Origin: Opisthorchis felineus
Taxonomy: Eukaryota; Platyhelminthes; Trematoda; Opisthorchiida; Opisthorchiidae
Length of the DNA: 64,000 nucleotides
Assembly: GCA_004794785.1 (NCBI GenBank)
Contig: SJOL01006491.1
Coordinates: 1,356,106 to 1,420,105, forward strand
Direction of reading: 5' to 3'
Part shown: in pieces, positions 1 to 10,354 of the stretch
Layout of the letters: every line of letters begins with the position of its first letter
Position numbering within the stretch: position 1 is the stretch's first letter
Position numbers and translations under genes: made by a program
The notes under the pieces: model-generated
What the model saw: the letters and a program-made list of their open reading frames with translations, nothing else
Told to the model about the DNA's origin: nothing
Databases searched by the model: none

Positions 1-315
1 AAGAGAATGAAGGATGTTGCAAAAAGTTTGGGTGCTGTTGTTGCTGTTCACCTTCCAGGATGGCGTCCACGTGACTCTACCTGGCTGGAGACAATGAGCG
101 ACATGACAGCCAGCCGACTTTGGTTGCGTTCATTTTGTCAGTTTCTATCCTGATTACCTGACTAAATGTTGGTGTAAGCACCTCGAATGTTTAGTGTAGG
201 CTAACCTCAAGCCCCCGTCCCTGCCCCATTTTTCTTTCCATTATAAGGATTTATTCAAATAAATCAACAGTTTTACGGCTGTGAAGCACCGGTGTTCTCC
301 TCTGCTTTCGATGCC
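1..315. other. Unassigned sequence
   Basis: No coding region, RNA gene or recognised repeat was found here. An AATAAA-containing stretch lies near 255-265, just upstream of the (AAT)n run. It could be the 3' end of an unidentified retroelement, but nothing else supports that. Confidence 0.4.

Positions 316-354
<39 letters not shown>
316..354. repeat. (AAT)13 microsatellite
   Basis: An uninterrupted run of AAT triplets of about 39 bases. The SINE family elsewhere in this window ends in similar AT-rich triplets, so this may be an expanded retroelement tail. The sequence before it does not match the SINE body. Confidence 0.9.
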
Positions 355-355
<1 letters not shown>

Positions 356-688
356 TTTTACCAGCAGCATTCAAAGTACGTTTGCTTGGACACGTGCGAG
401 AATGTTTTCTGTGTTGTTGCGAGTTGTAGGACCCAGGCTTACATCACAATGTAGTGACATATTTGCCAGCGAGCGTAATAGCTACAAACGCCCACAGTGA
501 ACAAAAGGCTGTTACGACCCCAGTAGCATTTGCCTAGACATAAACACCTTCGACGGCGAATTAGTGTTCAAAACTGATGCTCCACAGCTGTACAGCCACA
601 ACTTATTCGACAGTCTCATCGTGTAGAACGGAATGAAAGTAGATGGAAAAGGGACCTTGTGCTAGCCTACCACAATCATTCAAACCCC

Positions 689-792
689 GTCTAGGCCAGG
701 GCAGCCGTGACAGCATCGCAGGTGGCATGCCAGCTAGGTATCAAAAAGTTATCTCAGCTGAACAACTATTATTACTACTATTATTATTATTG
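689..792 (+). mobile_element. tRNA-derived SINE, 5'-truncated copy
   Basis: This matches only the 3' part of the SINE family. It starts at the GTCTAGGC-type motif, passes the CCAGCTAGG and CAGCTGAAC motifs, and ends in TTATTA triplets at about 769-792. The tRNA-like head is missing, as expected for a 5'-truncated retrocopy. The triplet tail creates a poly-Leu stretch in an overlapping open frame, which is not a real gene. Confidence 0.65.
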
Positions 793-1194
793 CAATCATC
801 CCGGAATAACTACAGACAGAAACTGAAAACAAGAACGCTACTGACACCGATGAGCCACATATTTCGGCGTCCTCAACAGGAGGCATCACACGGTCCTCAT
901 GCTGGAGGGCGAGTTATGCCATCGCTTTCATACCCGTCAGCTAGTTTAAAGGCTGACTACTTGCATCACCATGAATGTAGCATGGAAAACAGCAATATTC
1001 TTGGTAAAAGATATTTCGGCATGCACATTTCATTACCAAGCCACTGTAGCTTTTTGGGCAGAACACGCTCTTCGCTTTATGCCCACATAACACAACCAAA
1101 CACTCGAGTTCATTGCAGACTTCATGGCATACCTACGAGAGCCATAGTTCTGAGACAGCTGTCATCGAAGAACTTATCGCAAGAGAGATCGATC

Positions 1195-1414
1195 GATCGC
1201 TCAACGGTAACACCCCTTCGGTGTCTATCATCATCATCATCATCGACAGCATGACGTCAGTGTTCAACACAGCTGCCATGCCACCCGAAGGAAGCACGAG
1301 GGCTGGGATACTGCCAGGTTGCCCAAGCCTAGACAGGAGAATTCGAGATGCAGAGGCCGGGTTCAAACCACGGACCTTCCGGTCAGTAAAGTGGCGCTCT
1401 AACCACTGAGCCAT
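1195..1414 (-). mobile_element. tRNA-derived SINE, full-length-like copy
   Basis: Read on the minus strand, a tRNA-like head comes first: GGCTCAGTGGTTAGAGCG at about 1414-1397, then GGTTTGAACCC as a B-box-like motif. After it come the family body motifs GTCTAGGC, CTCGTGCTTCCTTCGGG and GGCAGCT. A (GAT)n run at about 1228-1244 interrupts the 3' end before the ACCGAAGGGGTGTTAC motif. Pol III A and B boxes identify a tRNA-derived SINE. It is not a functional tRNA gene because no cloverleaf closes. Confidence 0.8.
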
Positions 1415-2046
1415 CACAAAGTTCACATTGAGGCTAAACAGTCCGTAAATCAGCGGAGTGATGTAGTGCCTATAGTTCATGCCTTCCTGGCGAGGACCGA
1501 TGTCATGGGAGTCTGCTGATCCCTTGTTTCCTACGGTCGTCGATGAGCATCAGAGGTCAGCATCACCATCCATCGAGGTTTAGCGGGTTTTCCATGGTTA
1601 GTTGGAGGTTCTGATACAGCTAACTAAAAAGGGAAGGAACACACCGGCACATCAACCCGGTTGGAACAATCGACACACGCTTTCACCCTTCATTTTTATG
1701 AAAAACACCGCCTCCTCAGTAGAGGCTTCCTGGAGAGCATTTGGAGTGGTGCGGATTGGCCGGCAACAACAATTACCGCTTGCCCATTTCAGGCTATGCT
1801 GACGGATTCGACTGACTGACTCCAAGATCTCGGATCGTTGCCACTCGCGAAACACGGTCAGCAGACAGTTGCGATATAATCATGGAGTAGCGTGCGAATT
1901 TGTTTACCAGCAACTCTCCTGTTCGAAGACGCACCTTTTCACAACCCATTTCAGACTGTAGGGGGGGGGGGTAGTGTAAACAGCAGCATCGTCAAGACGG
2001 CTATTGGAAGTTAGGCTGATCTTAACCACCCCGTACGTCGGGTCTG
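1415..2046. other. Unassigned sequence
   Basis: No gene or repeat recognised. An 11-G homopolymer lies at 1961-1971. The short open frames on both strands look random. Confidence 0.35.
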
Positions 2047-2553
2047 ATGGTTGTTCAAGATTGCTGCCAAAAACTTTGCCATTTCGAGCACGCCCCGGAG
2101 GACCTCCTTCGGGGGGGGGGGGCATGGCAGCTGTGTAATGAAGGGGTGTTTCAGTTGAACGGATCGGATCTTTCCGAAGGGCAGCAAGGTCCCAGGATTG
2201 TCGACAACCGCCAAACAATCGTACTGGGTACTGAACAACAGTTTGTGCTCCTCATGGAAAGTGGACACCTTTTAGTGGGTAACACTGGCCCAGAAGTGGT
2301 GTAATCATTTGCCTCATATGACGCTTGGCAGGTTATCCCGTTGCTAGACAAGGCTTCCACATACTCGGGTATCACCACTGTCAGAGTCCCGTTAGCCCAT
2401 GGTCAACAGTTGCATGCACATGGCTTGCGTATAGGATCTGCTGACCAAGTAACTGAAGCATTTGATGTCTGCAGGCAGTTTACGCAGGGCCGAGAGAATT
2501 GCTATGGGCAAGCCCCCAATGTCGATATTAACCCGGAGGACAGCTTTGTTTAA
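2047..2553 (+). other. Open stretch of uncertain nature (85 + 70 codons)
   Basis: Two open segments in the same plus-strand frame (2047-2304 and 2341-2553) are separated by one stop near 2302. The minus strand is also open over part of it. No domain, motif or family was recognised. A G12 run at 2111-2122 lies inside and could hide indels. It may be an unrecognised retroelement remnant or chance. Confidence 0.2.
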
Positions 2554-5500
2554 TCGACATACGAACGAGGATTGCAGAAGAATAAACCTATCATCAGAGA
2601 GCTCATGCGTAAACCAGTAGTAAAAACGAACACAAAAAGCTGCACACCTACGGTGAGACGCGACTCAAAACTGGTATTAAACAGTTGACAATGACCAAAT
2701 TGGCACGAAATAGATGGTGCATGGTAACTTCAAAATTGGGTGCCTGATAGAGACTGAGAAGGCCAAGAAGTCAGTTCAAAATGAGGAGCATCTTTGTCAC
2801 AATGGCTCACAGAAAAAAAGCTAGCCTCAATATTGGGGGAAGATATACAGAAGGCGAGCCCAGGACACAATATTGTGTTGACGATAGAGCAAGGGCTGTT
2901 GTTTATCCGCTGAAGGAATGTTGAGGAAAGTAATGACCACCTTGTGGACTCGGGTAGGCATATAAATTTGAGGAAGTAGCACTTCATATATGACCTCACT
3001 TTTGGATGAAGCACGATGAAGAATAAATCTCAGTGAACAGAGAACTTTCGAGATGGGAAGAGTTTTGCAGGGGGTTTTACACGAACAGACAAGGAGAGTG
3101 TTAGGAGGAATCCTACGCCAAAACCGTCTTACCGCTGACAATTAGGCGCCGCAATGGCCAGCAAGCGTAACTCGTAAGTGATTGGTTACAATTAGGCCAC
3201 TGGTTGGTCCGGCATTTAGCTGAGCTCAGGTTGGTCGAAAATGTACACACTGCGCTAATCGCCTTCCAGTATGCACTGAATGCCGGTTGCGAGGGGCGCG
3301 TACAGAACATCACCGAATCTTCATAACGTTCTTCTTCCATAAACTAAATACGGCGAGCTACGCATGGATTTCAGCTCGATTTGGCGTTCGATACACCATA
3401 GGTATCCTTTGATGTTTTACCTACAAAAAGCACTAGCTCGAAAGAAGCAGACCAAAAATTAACATGGGGCATAGCCGTTATTTCAGAGAAATGGAAATGA
3501 AGTTTCCACATGGTGGAACACGAAAAATGTAACTGATCCGCCAGTGGGTACAAACCATAAACAAGCTGAGTAGAAAGGAATACATTGGCATCCGGCAGTA
3601 CCTAATATGGCTACAGTAAAAAAATACTTTATGCACGTTTGTGTGCAGGCCGAAAACGATTCGTAATCGATCGTGTGGAAACAGCTCAGGGACAGAGAAA
3701 GAGGGGAAATATTTAGGTCTGGCTGGTAGGTGCACATGTTTTGAAAAAGATCGATGAAGAGAGGCGATATTAAGAGAAAGTAGGTGAATCCCGAGGGTGA
3801 AGACCTCTTGAAACGTTGGTGATGTCGCTTTGGTAAACCACATTCAGCATGTGATCTTAGAGGAAGATGTTTATCTATTTTTCAGTTATGGGTATGTTGG
3901 TGCTCTAGTTGTAACGTAATTAACCTGGTGGTCAGAAGGTGACAAACACTAACAAAGTATGTTTTGAAAACTGGTGATTACAATAGCTAACTGCACTTTG
4001 ATAAAAAAAATACACAGCCAAAAAGGAAATAAGTCAGAAGGAGGACTATCGTTTGAAGACAAATTCTGACAGTTCCTGAGTGAATTTCAGGACACGGGAC
4101 GTATTTTCTCTGCAATATAGCTGCTACAAGTTTCCCGTGAAGATCTGTGGAGCTTGGTTGTCTTCCTGCTCTGTGCGCGCGTGTGCGTGGTGGACCGAGT
4201 TGCATGCCTATTCATTGTGTGCGAGAGAGAGGGGTGTGTGAAGAGAGGGGTGTCCATTCTTGTCTGATAGTCCCACGAACATGTATGTAGCTTGACCTGA
4301 TGTTGTTGGAGGTCGTGAGCGTGGCAAGTGACACAGGTGAGAGCCGCGTAAACAAGATGGATAAGAACATGTACATGTTGTCGGTTAAGGGTTCAGGTGG
4401 GACAGGAATTGATACGTGTTTTTGGATGTTTGTTACGCATGATCTAGTGAGTGACGGCTAAGGGCACAAACCCTGGGTCGGAGGTTTGCCCCGTTCAGCA
4501 CGCCAGGGATGCAGTTTCCTGACGGTGACGAGAACACCTTACCATACGCGCTGTTTATCCTAAACAGCCGTGGAGCGATCATGCATGAATGAGTATTCGA
4601 GGTTACTCAAGAGTGCTGGTCCTGGGGATCTGGAAGTATTCATTTAACAAGAATTAATTCAAAAATTCCAGAATAAGTGGATACTGGAAGGCGGTTGTTC
4701 GAGCCGTTCCGAGAAATCACTCTGCGTGATGAAGGGTGCGTGGAGTATTTTTCAGATGAGTGGGAGAGTAACGCTGATTGATAGAGCAACTGGCCGTGAG
4801 AGAATTAGAAATAGTTTCACTGCGAATTCCAAGGAAAATCAGGGGCATTACCACTTGGTCTGCGTGGCTATAAAATGTCCTGAGCAACCGAAAATGGGGG
4901 AACATTCCTCTTGCTGATTAACTCTCGGTTCAGAACGAAGAATCGAGGATGGGATGGAACATGGGCATGGTTGTCTGTGGAGACCCTAACGTACTCGCGC
5001 GATCGAAATTGAAATTAAAATATCGGGGATGGGTAGCACCCAGATAAGAAACTGTATTCTAAGGACTTTCACTGAGCTCTGCATAAGCGAATTCTCGCGA
5101 GAACGTCTACAGGCCGAGCTTTGTGGAATATTAATATGATCTGCTTTTGTTAATATGCCTATACAAGCATGCAGATACATGTGTTGATTGCATTGAATAC
5201 TGCATGTATTGGTGTATTTTAAGGCGCAAGATACGCTCAGTGAGTTATGCAAATCAAACCCTTCGTGTAGGAATTGCATGGATACAGGAAAAAACGATAA
5301 CATTCCAGCCCGCTGGCTGTTCTAAGAAAAAACTCAGGTGTGGTACTTGTCGCGCAAGAAATCAGGACGTTCTCATCGGGGCAACGAGAAAGGGATGTGA
5401 ACATATTTAATAAATCCCGCAAAGACCTGCCTCCGTTACCACACGAGTAGAGCTGCCGTGACAGTAGCCAAGCGCTATCTTATTTATGACAGATGAAAAA

Positions 5501-6324
5501 ATACGCCCTCACATACCCTCGTCTTGACTGTTCGTAACGAAGACGTATGTAGAAAATTCCACGAAATAGAATATTAAAAACTCTACATGCTTAAAAGACG
5601 CGTACAGAGTAATGCTTGTTTTATAGCTATTTGTACGCAATAGACGCTCAGTCCGCCCCTCAGAATCCGCTCAGCATCCCTGTTGGACCCCCTCAGAGAC
5701 TCTTCTGATCTTGATGTGGTACACCAGCACACGTCACACTGTGTAACAAATATCGCGGTGTTATACATGTATTTGTGCACCACTTTAAGTCTCTAATGAA
5801 TTTGCAATGGCCCTCGAATTCAACCGGCGAACATGCCCTGGTCTAGTCTTCACATGCCAACATGTCGTCTGGGCACTAGTAACCAGATAAATAGTTATAA
5901 CCCGTCCACAAATTCAATGGTTTTGGCTATCGCAGTTTTGCTCGGCGATTGGCTGAAAAAATGAAGGTGCATGGCTCTGCAGTGAAGACATTAGCTGATA
6001 TAATCGGTGCTGAGTCTAGGGCGCCCTTTGACTTTTCACTGAGAGGAACTTGAGGGAATGCTGCGCGGTAAAAGCAATTGCTTTAGTAAATGCACGCGAC
6101 TGTATTATGTCTGCCATTCCCCATCCTGGGTACGCCATCGCCGCCGTAGCCGCGTTTGTCGCTGATAGCATCCACATGTTGATGCCGGGTGGACGGCTAA
6201 CCTCCATTGGCTGGCTTTTAACCTTCGCGCGGCTGTACTTAGTGAACCATCTGATATCAGTTGACCGGCTTACGAACTAAGTGCTCAAACTACTGCAATC
6301 CGTGTATCATCAGGATCTGCGCAT
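2554..6324. other. Unassigned sequence
   Basis: About 3.8 kb without any recognised gene. Short open frames on both strands have no family resemblance and no paired splice signals. The part from about 6050 to 6280 is relatively GC-rich, with a 76-codon plus-strand frame of unknown meaning. Confidence 0.35.
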
Positions 6325-6385
6325 CCGCCTGTTTGTTGGTGTGCTCACCGAGCTTGGAAGTTGGATTTCAAGCGTTTCGCCACAG
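6325..6385 (+). repeat. Dispersed repeat R1, copy 1
   Basis: The stretch around GTTTGTTGGTGTGCTCACCG and CGAGCTTGGAAGTTGG recurs in diverged form at 34340-34445 and 40391-40513, always on the plus strand. It is a partial copy of an interspersed family of unknown class. No coding capacity or tRNA-like promoter was seen. Confidence 0.5.
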
Positions 6386-7130
6386 ACATAGGCGACATCG
6401 TTGGTGTGGGGTTTAGTGGGCTTAGCTGCCCTACTAGGCGAGCCGATCAGCAACCAAAAAATGCATCTGAGCTGCCTATATTCCGCAACATCGTTAGCTC
6501 ATTCAACGTCTGACTGTTACTTGCTCCGGATTCCACTCGGAGCCAAACAGCAATGCTGAGACAGTGTTTCCACTGAGCACAAGCGGCACCCTGGAAGCAA
6601 TGATAATGCAAGGCTGGAATATTTTAACGTTCCAAGCTTGTGGCGGGCACTCTTAAAACCCTATTACAATCTGCAGCTAAGCAGAGCACCGTAAACCAGC
6701 CACGCGTTGGCCAATCTAATGTCACGTTAACGCTGCAAATGCTGGTTGAATAAAGTCACTCCGGCCTGGATGTAAAGCTTGTTCTTGTTGTGTCTGCTTG
6801 CCAGCTGGGTGATTAGGAGTTTGATTAAATTATTTCTATCACGTTGATAGTCTAGTTACTTGAGTGGGAAAACTTCAAGAAGAAGACAGAGAGCACCAGA
6901 TGAAGATCGGCTATATTGCAGATGAACCAATGGAAGAAAGAGCGCTGCTGCTCAGTTGGCTACAACAGAGAGATAATGAAATCTCAGTGAAATATCACGA
7001 AGGGTAGAATTGTTCGTAAGGACAAGACCGTCATAACACCTCCCTTTTCAAAACGGCTGTTCAAGGTAAACTGACTGTTTAATATCGTAAAGTTTGTTGA
7101 AAAGGCTGAGGCAGTTAATGGACAAGCATT
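6386..7130. other. Unassigned sequence
   Basis: No gene recognised. It lies on the 3' side of the minus-strand LINE ORF1, where an endonuclease/RT ORF2 would normally follow. No open frame or RT-like motif was seen. Confidence 0.4.
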
Positions 7131-7916
7131 TCAACACTGTTTCTGCCACCTCCGAAGGTGAGGAACCGAGAGGTGTGTAACCAGAGAGGATAGCAGGCTT
7201 AATAGTTGAACGTCGGGTTTGAGTCCAAGGCTTCGAAGGGGCCTCTGCGGCATACTGGTTTGCTTCCCGTCTTGGCGGTTTCGAGAGCTGCTTTTCATGT
7301 GCATGGTTTGTTTCGCCCCATGGGAGCCCGATTTGCGCGGGCCTGTAATCTTTGGGGGACGCAGTTTTTTCCCCCGTGGGCGAAAATTTCGGCAGCTGCT
7401 ACTTGTAGCCCTTTCAATACCGCCTTTAGGACGACCAGGTTTGCTGTTGTTTAAGGACCTGGGGCAAACTTGCGTCTGTTTGGTTTCTTGGGCATTGGTG
7501 CGCGGTTTGATCGGAAAGGTGTCTCTGTGGGGCCCTGAACGCTGGGTTGCAGCACTGAGAGGTAGTTCCTTTGGTGGCGCTCCCATGAGGCTCGCTTTCG
7601 CAGAGAACTGCACCTTGAAGCCAGCCGGTGGCTTTTTCATATGGCGAATCTTGTGCGGCTTGCTTGGCTGCAGTCGCCTTTCTTTCGCGTTTTTGTGAAC
7701 TCCCGAGTTGCCCGCGATCAGCGTCGCCAACTGGGTGTACGAGGGACTATCCGGCTCGTTGTGGTCAGGCTTGTGGCTTTGGCTGTCGGGGTCCTGGGCG
7801 AAGACTGAGTCCACAATCGAAGAAATCACTTTCGACGGAGTGGAGTTGAAGATTGGCAGCTTCCCATTCTCAGTGGCTCTAGTTTTTTTTGCAGCATTCC
7901 ACGATGTCGTGGTCAA
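7131..7916 (-). pseudogene. LINE ORF1 C-terminal basic part
   Basis: 261 codons from a non-ATG (TTG) start in a frame open up to about 8003. It is rich in Lys, Arg, Pro and Ser, with several basic patches (GRPKGG, RPRGKKLRPPK) that would fit nucleic-acid binding. No CCHC zinc knuckle is visible. It lies directly downstream of the coiled-coil part in another frame, so it is read as the tail of the same decayed ORF1. It could also be a separate unknown protein. Confidence 0.4.
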
Positions 7917-8059
7917 CGCATGTGGTTGATCTGTCGGTAGGCTTCGCCCCTTGTCTCCGCACGTCTGACCCAGTCCAGCTCAGAAATTATGGTTTGTGTG
8001 TGGGGGGTCACTGCTGATCCTTCATTTTCTGGTACGGAAAGAAGAGCTGATAGTTCTAC

Positions 8060-8893
8060 TTACTTTGGGCACTGCGTCCTCGTGAGGCTTGCCTCCTCCA
8101 GAGCATCGCTGCCTTGGATGGTCAAGGGGTCTGCGGCGGTTGAGTAGAAGCTGCAATCCGGAGTCGCAGCCGGTTGTGTCGGCGTGCTTTCGTGAGCACA
8201 AGGGGTTATAACTACAATCGGTTTCGCCATAAGTTTGGAGTCGGCCGAACTGGCGCCAAGTGGAAACCTTTTTCGCACCTCTCCCCTGGAACTGCTCGGG
8301 CCCATCTTTCGCTCCTCTAGAGGACGCTCCTCTGATATACGCCTAATCGTTGGGTAGGTCTTTTGAGTGCTGATAGCTTGCTCCAAGATTTTCTGTACGG
8401 CAGATGGGGAGGAAAGGGTGACCAGAAGCCCGAGTGTTCGCTTGCTTCCCTTCTGACGTAGCCAATCTGCGTGAAGCAATTCGTGCTCGGGCTTCGTGAT
8501 GACACCACCAAGGAACGACTTTGTCTGCTTCATTGGCGTGATTTTTCTGGAAAACGACCCCCAGATGATCACCGTGCTCTTCCTTACGCGTCTGTCCACT
8601 AGAGACGCCGTGGTGGTCTTTATTGCCGCATCAAAGAGCTGGATGACTTTCTTCGCAGCCAGCGGACCCAAGATGGATAGCGCAAAATACTCGTTCAGCG
8701 AAGAAAGTTCTTTATCAACTTTCGTCCATGTCGCTGTATTCTTCGCGTTTGCATCCTCCAGAGCTTTGGAAAGAAGCTCCAGTTTCGCTTCGAGTATCCC
8801 CATTAAAGCAGAACAGCCACACTGGCCCATTCGATTTTGCGGTGCAGATTTGGTTCCATTTTTGATGGCCGTCTTCTTAGTTGTGGAAAGCAT
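8060..8893 (-). pseudogene. LINE ORF1 middle part (coiled-coil and RNA-binding-like)
   Basis: 277 codons, the longest open frame in the window. Residues about 25-75 are rich in Leu/Glu/Lys with heptad-like spacing (ALMGILEAKLELLSKALEDA), which suggests a coiled coil. The middle holds the segment IWGSFSRK and an LLVTLSSPSAVQKILEQA stretch of the kind seen in RRM-like ORF1 domains. The rest is Ser/Pro/Thr-rich. The start is taken at the first Met, but the true start lies in the PHD part upstream in another frame. Confidence 0.5.
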
Positions 8894-9168
8894 TGCCCCC
8901 TAAGGTAAAGGCAACTGGCGCAGACAAGCGGGTCAGGAGAGTTGGCCAGGTGGCTTACCTGGTCGTCCTGTAAACCCGTGCATTTAAAGTGCCACCAAGC
9001 CTTGCAGGAGTGGCATTGCATACCACGTCTTACATTCGACGGACACCCACTTCGTCTACATCTGTTGTAGTCCAACGGTGGCTGTGGAGAGCAGCTTGTA
9101 TTGATTTGCGTCATCATTGAGAATGGGTGCGAAACAGGATCTGAGTGCGAAATAACAGAGGCTATCAT
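8803..9168 (-). pseudogene. LINE ORF1 N-terminal part with PHD-like zinc finger
   Basis: 121 codons. The zinc-ligand pattern is CRRSGC (C-x4-C), then CHSC (C-x2-C), then HFKC (H-x2-C) preceded by two Trp residues, then CASC (C-x2-C), spread over about residues 36-84. That is a C4HC3 PHD-like layout with a widened first pair. The frame leaves the expected path just after CASC, at a run of Gs shared with the next frame. A one-base indel there explains the change. The family role is binding of nucleic acid or chromatin by the retroelement ORF1 protein; no activity is claimed for this copy. Confidence 0.6.
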
Positions 9169-10169
9169 GTAAGCGTTATGTTAGATTGAAAATATTCAAC
9201 AAATGATACTCGTGAACTCTGCAAATAGATTGAACAGTGAAAGAATTCTTTCACAAATTCGCACGAGGGAAAACGAAACCGATTTCAAATGGCTCAAGAA
9301 TGGTATTTTCTCAATGGAGAATGCGCTTCGCCGGTGTGCAAACAATAATTATCCAGAACGCCAGGCCCTGTAGTCTGCATAGGCACAACTCAAACGTTTA
9401 CATATCGACCGGGAGATAGGGTATCAGTGAAATACTTCTGTTGCGTGGACCTCGTTGTAAGCTGGCCAAGGAACAAGCAGGACCTACTCAATCGGTCAGA
9501 AGTTGAAACAGAAAGATAGGTTAAGTTGCCTCAGTAGGTTCACATAGGTGTAACAAACTAAGAACCCAAAGATTGTGCTCAGAAATTCGTCAATTCCGGC
9601 CACAAATTCGAATCTTGCTTGTCAAAGAGAGAAGTAAGGAAGGTGAGCTACCATTCTTGATGTTAGTTCTTGGGATGTTATGGGCACCCAAGATTGGTGG
9701 ATCAATTAAAAACTAGCTTGGAAACCGTATTTGCATACAAGTAAGTGATTTCTTAGAACTTCTTGCAATTTGAGTTCAAGTCTAACATAGGATTGGCCGA
9801 ACCCAGACTGACGGAACCCTAAGATGAGTGGAACCCGTCGTGGGCTAAGTGTCTGCAGCAACCTTGTGGAAAATCTAGGGTGGTTCGTGCAGAAAGACGA
9901 CAAGAATCATGTGAGGAATTGATGTCTTGGAGGGATCCTACGTGGAAGGGTGCAGTGTAACTAAGAAAAATATCGGAACATCTCCTGGTTACAAACTTGG
10001 TTGTTCATATTTTAGAGCAGCGCGCATAGGAAGCAGGAAACCTGGATGGTTTCGGGTAAAAGTGTTTGGTTGATGGATGCATTCGGATTGGCGGCAGTCA
10101 AAATCGCGTTTAATGGCAGTAAAGTGGCCAGCAATGTCTAGTCTGGAAGGTCACTTCACACAGGAACAT
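9169..10169. other. Unassigned sequence
   Basis: No gene, tRNA or recognised repeat was seen. The 5' side of the LINE ORF1 gives no promoter that can be named. Confidence 0.35.
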
Positions 10170-10354
10170 GATAATGATAACGTTTATTCCCAACTTGTGA
10201 GGGGCATGCCGTCAGGCATGATCATAAGGTTACAGTCAGAATAAAAGCATGAGTGGAGGGGATTGTGTGGTTTTGGTGGGTTTTGGGAAAAGAGACAGCG
10301 TCATGGACGGTGGGTATTATCCGATGTGGACGTGGTAACCACTAGACCGACACG
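10170..10354 (-). mobile_element. Second SINE-like repeat (different family)
   Basis: On the minus strand it opens with GTCGGTCTAGTGGTTACCAC, which resembles the D-arm/A-box part of a tRNA. It closes with GGGAATAAACG followed by an ATT/ATC tail at about 10170-10180. The body differs from the main SINE family of this window. The B box is not clear, so it may instead be a LINE 3' end fused to a tRNA-like head. Only this copy was seen. Confidence 0.4.

Larger units (their letters stand above)
7131..9168 (-). mobile_element. Non-LTR retrotransposon ORF1 region (CR1-like), decayed
   Basis: Three successive minus-strand open frames form one ORF1-type product in three reading frames: an N-terminal PHD-like zinc finger, a helical/coiled-coil and RNA-binding-like middle, and a basic Pro/Ser-rich C-terminal part. 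A PHD-type zinc finger in ORF1 is known from CR1-group LINEs. One frameshift falls in a short G run at about 8896-8901. A further break lies between about 8060 and 7916. No ORF2 follows before 6000. LINE copies normally lose the 5' end, so an ORF1-only copy is unusual. A decayed host gene that captured a PHD finger is less likely but not excluded. Confidence 0.6.

Noticed and set aside
643..1254. 203-codon plus-strand frame with poly-Leu and poly-Ser
   Set aside because: The runs come from TTA/TCA triplet tails of SINE copies, and it reads through two repeat elements. No gene.
7206..7929. Plus-strand open frames of up to 159 codons
   Set aside because: Antisense shadows of the minus-strand LINE ORF1 tail.
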